Shown: piece by piece, positions 58,923 to 64,000 of the stretch
How the letters are laid out: each line of letters starts with the position of its first letter
Position numbering within the stretch: position 1 is the first letter of the stretch
Source of the DNA: Planoprotostelium fungivorum
Lineage: Eukaryota > Evosea > Variosea > Cavosteliida > Cavosteliaceae
Direction: 5' to 3'
Length of the DNA: 64,000 nucleotides
NCBI GenBank assembly: GCA_003024175.1
Contig: MDYQ01000099.1
Location: 1 to 64,000, forward strand
The notes under the pieces: model-generated
Told to the model about the DNA's origin: nothing
The model's database searches: none
The model's input: the letters and a program-made list of their open reading frames with translations, nothing else
Program-made: the position numbers and the translations under genes

Positions 58923-61900
58923 TTAAAACTCAGGGGGAGGAGGTGGGAGAGGTGTATCAGACATGTCGTGTCCATGGCTCTCGTAGGAGAGGGGGACAGG
59001 GGTGTCGTTCCATTCATCGCTCTGTGTCTCCTTTGGTGCAACCCCCATGGACCACGTGGACTCACCCCTGCTCAATACAGGCGTGGGCGTGTGTGACCCT
59101 ACATCCCTCAGACGTGTTTCTTTCATTCTAACCCACCGTGAGATGCAGTGGTGGAGTAGTCGTCTTGAGTGACGTGACCGGAGGACCAAGTCGAGTGAGT
59201 TGTCTCCTGAATCGTTGAATGATGTGTGGTCTCTTGAACGGACGAATGATGAGAGGGTGCCATGGGTGTCCACGTGTGGTGGCTTGGATTGGGTACATAG
59301 TTGGTGGACTCAGGCTCGTACGGCTGTCGAGTCCTTCAGCTTTCATCAACCCATCCGCTCACCTGTTCTTCAAATTCACTGAGAGTCACGGAGGTGGTGA
59401 TGTAGTTGCCTCCCACGGTGGATGGAACTTGAGGTAAGACGGACGTGTGTTCAGGTGTGACGTATCGATGGCTTCGAATGGCCTTGTACTCGTCGTACTG
59501 CTGTGTGTACGTGATCACGTTGGCGTCCAATCTGGATCTCATCTGCATGATCAACTCCAGGATGTGGCCTCTCCTCGATACCTCTGCCCTCGTTCAGCGA
59601 TTGAAGACGGTCGATTCAAACGAGAGAGAGAGGGAGATGGTGGACTCACCCTCTGCACCGAGTATCTTCTCCGTGTCGATGGGGAGTGGCATCTTCAAGA
59701 GAGAAGTGCTGCGTATGACACCGTTCTTGAGGGCAGAGAATCCCACGGGACCGTACTTGTTATCGTCCACGTTGAATTCGTAGAGTTGGGTGTTGCTTCG
59801 AATGAACATGGCAACGTGCATGGCCCCTCGATCTCCCAATTGGTTGTCTGTTCCGTGTCAATCTTCTCATCCGGGAAATAAGTCTTCTCGTTTAGGAGAG
59901 AGAGGATGTGAATACACACGAGAGACGTTGAGCGAGCGTAGGGACAAGTGGAGGGCGTTGATGTGTGCCAATACGGGAAGAATATTTCCCTTTCCCCATC
60001 CTCGGCTCAGATCGAGATCCTACTCTCATCAGTAACCGTCTCTCTTTCGATTTGTTGATGTCGTTCAGGTGATCCTGAGACACACACCTCGAGTGAACGA
60101 CAGTGATCCAATAGATTCTTCAGGGGGATGGAGAGGTGGGGCTCTCTGCTCGTGTTCTTGCTGGTCACGTTGCTGAGGTACAATCCTCTCAGTTCTGTTC
60201 TGACATCAACATACAAATATCGAATGAGAAGATGTGAGGGAGAGAAAGAGGGAGAAGATCACCTTGGAGAGTGACGAGACTGGCGATGAGCTCCGTGATG
60301 ACTTCGTCCTTCATCTTGATGTCACTGAGGGAGATGCTCGTGAACTTGGGAGATGTACATCTGCGCAACGAAGCGGCAAAGTAACGAATCCCTCGACTTC
60401 CCAGCTCGTTTCCTGAGAGGTCCAACTGTCTTCATCAGGCTCCGTCTCATGATCATTACAGATGGAGATGATGCGATCGAGTGATCACCTCCACACGATT
60501 GAGATGAGGGTTACCAACGAGTGCCTCCTGTATGGGCTCCAGGGAGTCGTGGTTGAGAGAGCATCTGCTGAGGACGATGGAAGAGAGTGCGTAGATCTTC
60601 TCGCAGATGTAGGCGATCTGCAGACAAGATACACCCGTGTCCACGTGAATGCCCGACAGATCTAATCGAGTGAGGTGATCCTGGTGGCGGATCGAAGGGG
60701 AGGCAGACAAGAGGAGTCCACTCCTGACGTCGCGTGAGGTTCATCCGAAAGAAAAATTCACCTCGCCACGTTGAAGGTGCGGAGTCTTCCCTCTCTGCGT
60801 AATTGGATCATCCAGTTCTCCAGGGCAACCGTTCCTTCTCTGTCCATGCTGTTTCCCTGTTCGACTCAGTCTCTCTTCTCGTGAATGGAACGAGACACGG
60901 TGGTGTGTGGATGGATGTGGATGTCGTGGTAGAATGAATGGTGACTCACAGACAGATCGAGATGTTCCAAGGAGAGAGACACGGCCCAATTGTGGGCGAG
61001 ACCGGCAAAGAGAGCTGCGACACCTCTGGGAGCGATGGAGCAGTTGGGCAACTCGAGGTGAGTGAGTGAGTGATCGAAGGTGGAGAGGGCCATGGCCAGA
61101 GAGGCCACCGCTCTGCTGGTGAAGGTGCTGTCGGAGATTCTGATCATCGAGATCTGTTCGTGTCATCGAGAGGAGAGAAGAGAGATCACACGTTATTCTT
61201 TGTGTTGGCACCCAGAGATGAGCCGAGTTCGCACCACAGTCTCTCGTCGCCTGCCACTTCTTCCAGGTCGATACGGGTCAGGCAGGTGTTGTTCCTGTTC
61301 TCCGTCAGTTCTTCATCTACAACGAGCCGGGGTGAGGTGTGGAGAGAGGAAGTACCTGAGGACGTCGGCCATGAGGAAGACGAGTTCCTTCCTGGGGTAT
61401 CTGTGTAGTTTGATGCTCTTGAAGTAGGTATCAAAGCGTAGAGCAGCCATGACGGGCCACAAGTTGAGAGCGGCCTCTGATCTGGGATCGATGCCCGGTA
61501 CTTGAGTCAGGTCCATGTCTCTGCTCTCTGTCAGTCTCTTCTTCTCTCGTCTGATTCTCTATCATCGTGTGTGATCGTGTCACCTGTCGCTGTAGTAATA
61601 GAGGGCCTCTAGATAGTACAGGAATTCTGGGTGGGGAGGGAACATGTAATAATTGCACCACGCCCGGTAGATCTTCAGGAAGGCTTGGCTGGGCTCGATG
61701 ACTGTTAACCATTCAGTTCAACGGTTCACGTGATGTTCTATAAAAAGTAATGAGTTGGGTCTTTCTGTTTCTCTCGTTCACCTGGTGGTTCATTGGTGGC
61801 CAGATCACTGAAGACGTTAATCACGAGAAAGATGCAGATGGAGATATGGAGCGACGTACATTCCACCCATGTGGATGCCACAGGCAAATTCGGGAGGGAA

Positions 61901-62593
61901 GTTCATGGAGATGTTCTGGTAGGCATTGATGATGGATGCACAGAGGGGGACGGTCAGACCTGGACCACACTGGAAACTGATGACGTCCACGCTAGTCAAT
62001 GGCTGGAGATCGATCAGTCCTTGTCGGCAGACGCTTGAGATATGACAAGGATGTGACACGATGGTACCTCTTCCTTCTTCTCCTCTTCTTTCGGTCTCTC
62101 TGGGGTCACTGTTGGTTGTCCTTTGGCTGCTGGAGGGGGAGCGATGTTTATGGAGGACATGGAGGTGGCCAACAACCCCATCTTGTAGACGATGCGAGGT
62201 TGTCTCGGTGGTCGAAACTTGACGGTTAAGACAGAACCCTGACTAGACTCTATCTTGAGGATGTCGTAGAGGTGAAAATCTCGAGGCTTTGAAAATCAGT
62301 TTGTGATTTCGAATGAGAATGGAAGAATCACCTGGTTTTGGATGGACTTAGAGGAGCCACCAAAGATGAAGAAACGGAATTGAGTGATGACCAATAATCT
62401 ACGAGAAGCACTGGTTCCAAAGAATCCCTTTTTCTGCTCCATGGCCGAGTGGCACGCTACGTAGGCATCGTTCGGATGATACTTCTGAATGTATCCCTGA
62501 AGAAAGACTGTCCGGAGATGAGAGGAATGTCTACGAGGATGCTGACTCACCTATCTCCTCCTCAGAGGGCGGTTGCAGCTGTGATGCTGTCAT
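58923..62593 (-). CDS. CARMIL-like leucine-rich-repeat protein
   Basis: Homologue of CARMIL actin regulators. The start MTASQLQPPSEEE leads to a PH-like domain (SRRLLVITQFRFFIFGG, then FHLYDILKIESSQGSVLTVKF). An N-linker follows, and then RI-type LRRs, with FDTYFKSIKLHRYPRKELV, NNTCLTRIDLEE, LTHLELPNCSIAPRGVAALF and LDLSGNELGSRGIRYF in the CARMIL order, and the cap-like TSLLKMPLPIDTEKIL. A helical region (ILELIMQMRSRLDANV) follows. The tail is Ser/Thr/His-rich and ends SDTPLPPPPPEF. I do not see the capping-protein-binding CPI motif (LxHxTxxRPK). About 1,000 residues. Confidence 0.75.
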
Positions 62594-62740
62594 GCTCTTC
62601 TCAAATGCGGGTCCTCTACCTCGCCGCGGTCTACACCCGAGATGATTTTTTGTTCCCCTTTTTCGAAGAACAATAGCAAAATGACGAGAAGCACAACCTC
62701 TTTCCCTCTGGATAATGAGAAAACCTTCAGTTCATTCCAT

Positions 62741-63562
62741 TTATTCGTATGGTGCGTAAGCCTTCTTGACGCTCTCCCGTTCAGCCACAGCGGTAGCCCA
62801 TTTTTGTACGTGAGGGTAGGAAGACAAGTCCACCTTTGCAACATGAGCGATCTTGACCCAGGGGTACCATGCAATGTCTGCCAGGGTGAAAGCGTGAGTT
62901 GCCACGAATCCTCCCGTGGTAGCCAATTTCTTCTCCAAGACCTGAAGAGGATCAGCGATGTGACGAGATAGATGGCGATGTGTTGAGGTCGTACCTGGTA
63001 GATTCGGTTCGTCTCCTTGACGTATCTCTCCAGGGCAGCGGGGTTGGTCTGATCGTAGAGGATGAACCAGTTGGCATTACCTGTCAAGAGTTCAGCATCT
63101 TGTGACGCGAAGATGAAGTACCTTGGCTGGGTCCCTGGCCGGAGATCTGGTAGGCGATCCACTGGTTGATGATGGATTGTTCCTCCAACTTGGCGGGCCA
63201 CAGATGGTGCTTCGTGTCGTATTTACCAGCGAGGTAGAGGAGAATGGCTCCAGATTCCCAGACAGTAAAGTCGTTGTTCTGCATTCTGTCAGTGCGATCT
63301 CTCATTCGTTACGTCTTCACATTGGGATCGACGATGGCGGGGATGCGTCCGTTAGGGTTGATGGCCAGGAAATCTGCTGCCTTTACTCCGTTGGGTCCAT
63401 CTCCAAACTCTTTCCAGACGTTCGTGTAGGGGATGCCTAACTCTTCCAGTAAGATGGCCACTTTGTATCCTGTCTCTCGTCAGTATTGATGGTGAGAGAT
63501 TGTCAGTCACCGTTAGGTCCCTTCTTGTGGGAGTAGAGGGTGATGGGCTTCAGTTCAGACAT
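62741..63562 (-). CDS. Glutathione S-transferase, Ure2p-like
   Basis: Cytosolic GST of about 220 residues in four exons. The N-terminal thioredoxin fold starts [20 protein letters not shown]. It has [13 protein letters not shown] (cis-Pro) and [15 protein letters not shown], with the glutathione-binding E-S pair. The all-helical C-terminal domain has [10 protein letters not shown] and ends KKAYAPYE. The pattern matches the Ure2p/nu class ([12 protein letters not shown]...). Likely peroxide or xenobiotic detoxification. The stop codon lies within AATAAA (62740-62745, minus strand). Confidence 0.93.
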
Positions 63563-63734
63563 GTTTGTGTAGTTGTGGTTGAAGTTGTGACACGGTTTCT
63601 GGGTCGAGTGGTTGCCACGTCAATTCTCTCGTTATGGTGTCGTCACTCGAGTTGATACCGCCAGGCTGGTTCATTTGAAATCTCATCAGGCGTGACGTTG
63701 TGGATCTCATTTTACGTAATATTCGAAATTGAAT

Positions 63735-63959
63735 TCAAAATTTTATTCCCAACTTCTTCCCCTTCTTCTCCTCCTTGGCGAGTTTGTTCAGATTCTTCTG
63801 CATGTCCTTCTCTGATAGACCGCTGTACATGTGTTCGTTGAGAAGTGCATCGATGGATGATGCATCTTTGTGTGTAGATTTCTCTTTACTGAGTTTGTTC
63901 TCTTTGTCTTGGCTCATCGCTTCAGAGTACATGTGCTCACTGAGGAGTGTGTTGGACAT
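63735..63959 (-). CDS. Small 74-residue protein with duplicated EHMYS motif
   Basis: Single-exon frame. It has two related blocks, LLSEHMYSEAM near the N-terminus and LLNEHMYSGLS in the middle, each followed by a Lys/Glu-rich helix. The C-terminus is very basic (KEEKKGKKLGIKF). No signal peptide or membrane segment. I do not recognise the family. The internal repeat and clean start and stop argue for a real gene. Confidence 0.6.
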   Translation of the reverse strand: MSNTLLSEHMYSEAMSQDKENKLSKEKSTHKDASSIDALLNEHMYSGLSEKDMQKNLNKLAKEEKKGKKLGIKF

Positions 63960-64000
63960 CGTTCTGCCAACTGTCTCAGTTCAGTGGACTGCTAGGACCA

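Overview
This is a gene-dense nuclear chromosome segment from a eukaryote with many very short introns (mostly about 35-60 nt, GTGAG...AG). Splicing and protein resemblance point to an amoebozoan. A free-living, fungus-eating, possibly flagellated protosteloid amoeba (Planoprotostelium/Protostelium-like) is my best guess, because the window holds a secreted GH55-type beta-1,3-glucanase, a CEP70-like centriolar protein, plant-like LRR domains on receptor kinases, and animal-type regulators (CARMIL, UBXN11, SDS3). The species is an inference.

Layout. 1-4.9 kb: 5' part of a RecQ helicase (-), a PRA1 protein and an F-box/LRR-like protein. 5.1-9.2 kb (-): a mitochondrial-looking ATP-PEPCK homologue that lacks the kinase P-loop, and the AFG1L/ZapE-type ATPase. 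9.3-15.9 kb (+): a folate-receptor-like Cys-rich surface protein, GDP-mannose pyrophosphorylase B, a GRAM protein with Q/Y/P-rich tails, and importin alpha. 16.2-25.9 kb: UBXN11-like (-), a dual-specificity phosphatase (+), the GH55 glucanase (+) and HBS1 (-). 26.3-31.9 kb: one large LRR receptor kinase with tyrosine-kinase-like signatures. 32.1-38.7 kb: SDS3, SARNP/Tho1, ribosomal protein L35 and VPS18. 38.9-41.3 kb: two identical, inverted tRNA-Ser(GCU) genes flanking a CCCH + DEDDy exonuclease gene. 41.5-52.5 kb: an STK16-like kinase (+), then CEP70, a Qa-syntaxin, a CLC-7-like CLC protein and a DnaJ-X protein (all -). 52.7-57.5 kb: a tandem satellite of palindrome-bearing units of about 305-320 bp with three single-N assembly gaps, a TIR element inserted at its right edge and a CpG-poor decayed margin. 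58.9-64 kb (-): a CARMIL-like LRR protein, a Ure2p-like GST and a 74-residue protein with an internal repeat.

Themes. Endolysosomal trafficking is well represented in 35-51 kb (VPS18, Qa-syntaxin, CLC-7-like). The observations most worth a second look are: a CLC protein whose gating and proton glutamates are both replaced; a 13-base motif (CATCTACAACGAG) that recurs in introns in both orientations; a P-loop-less PEPCK; a receptor kinase tail with tyrosine docking-like motifs; and the satellite with its CpG-depleted edge. Exon boundaries were worked out by eye. Gene start and end coordinates are more reliable than every internal splice site.
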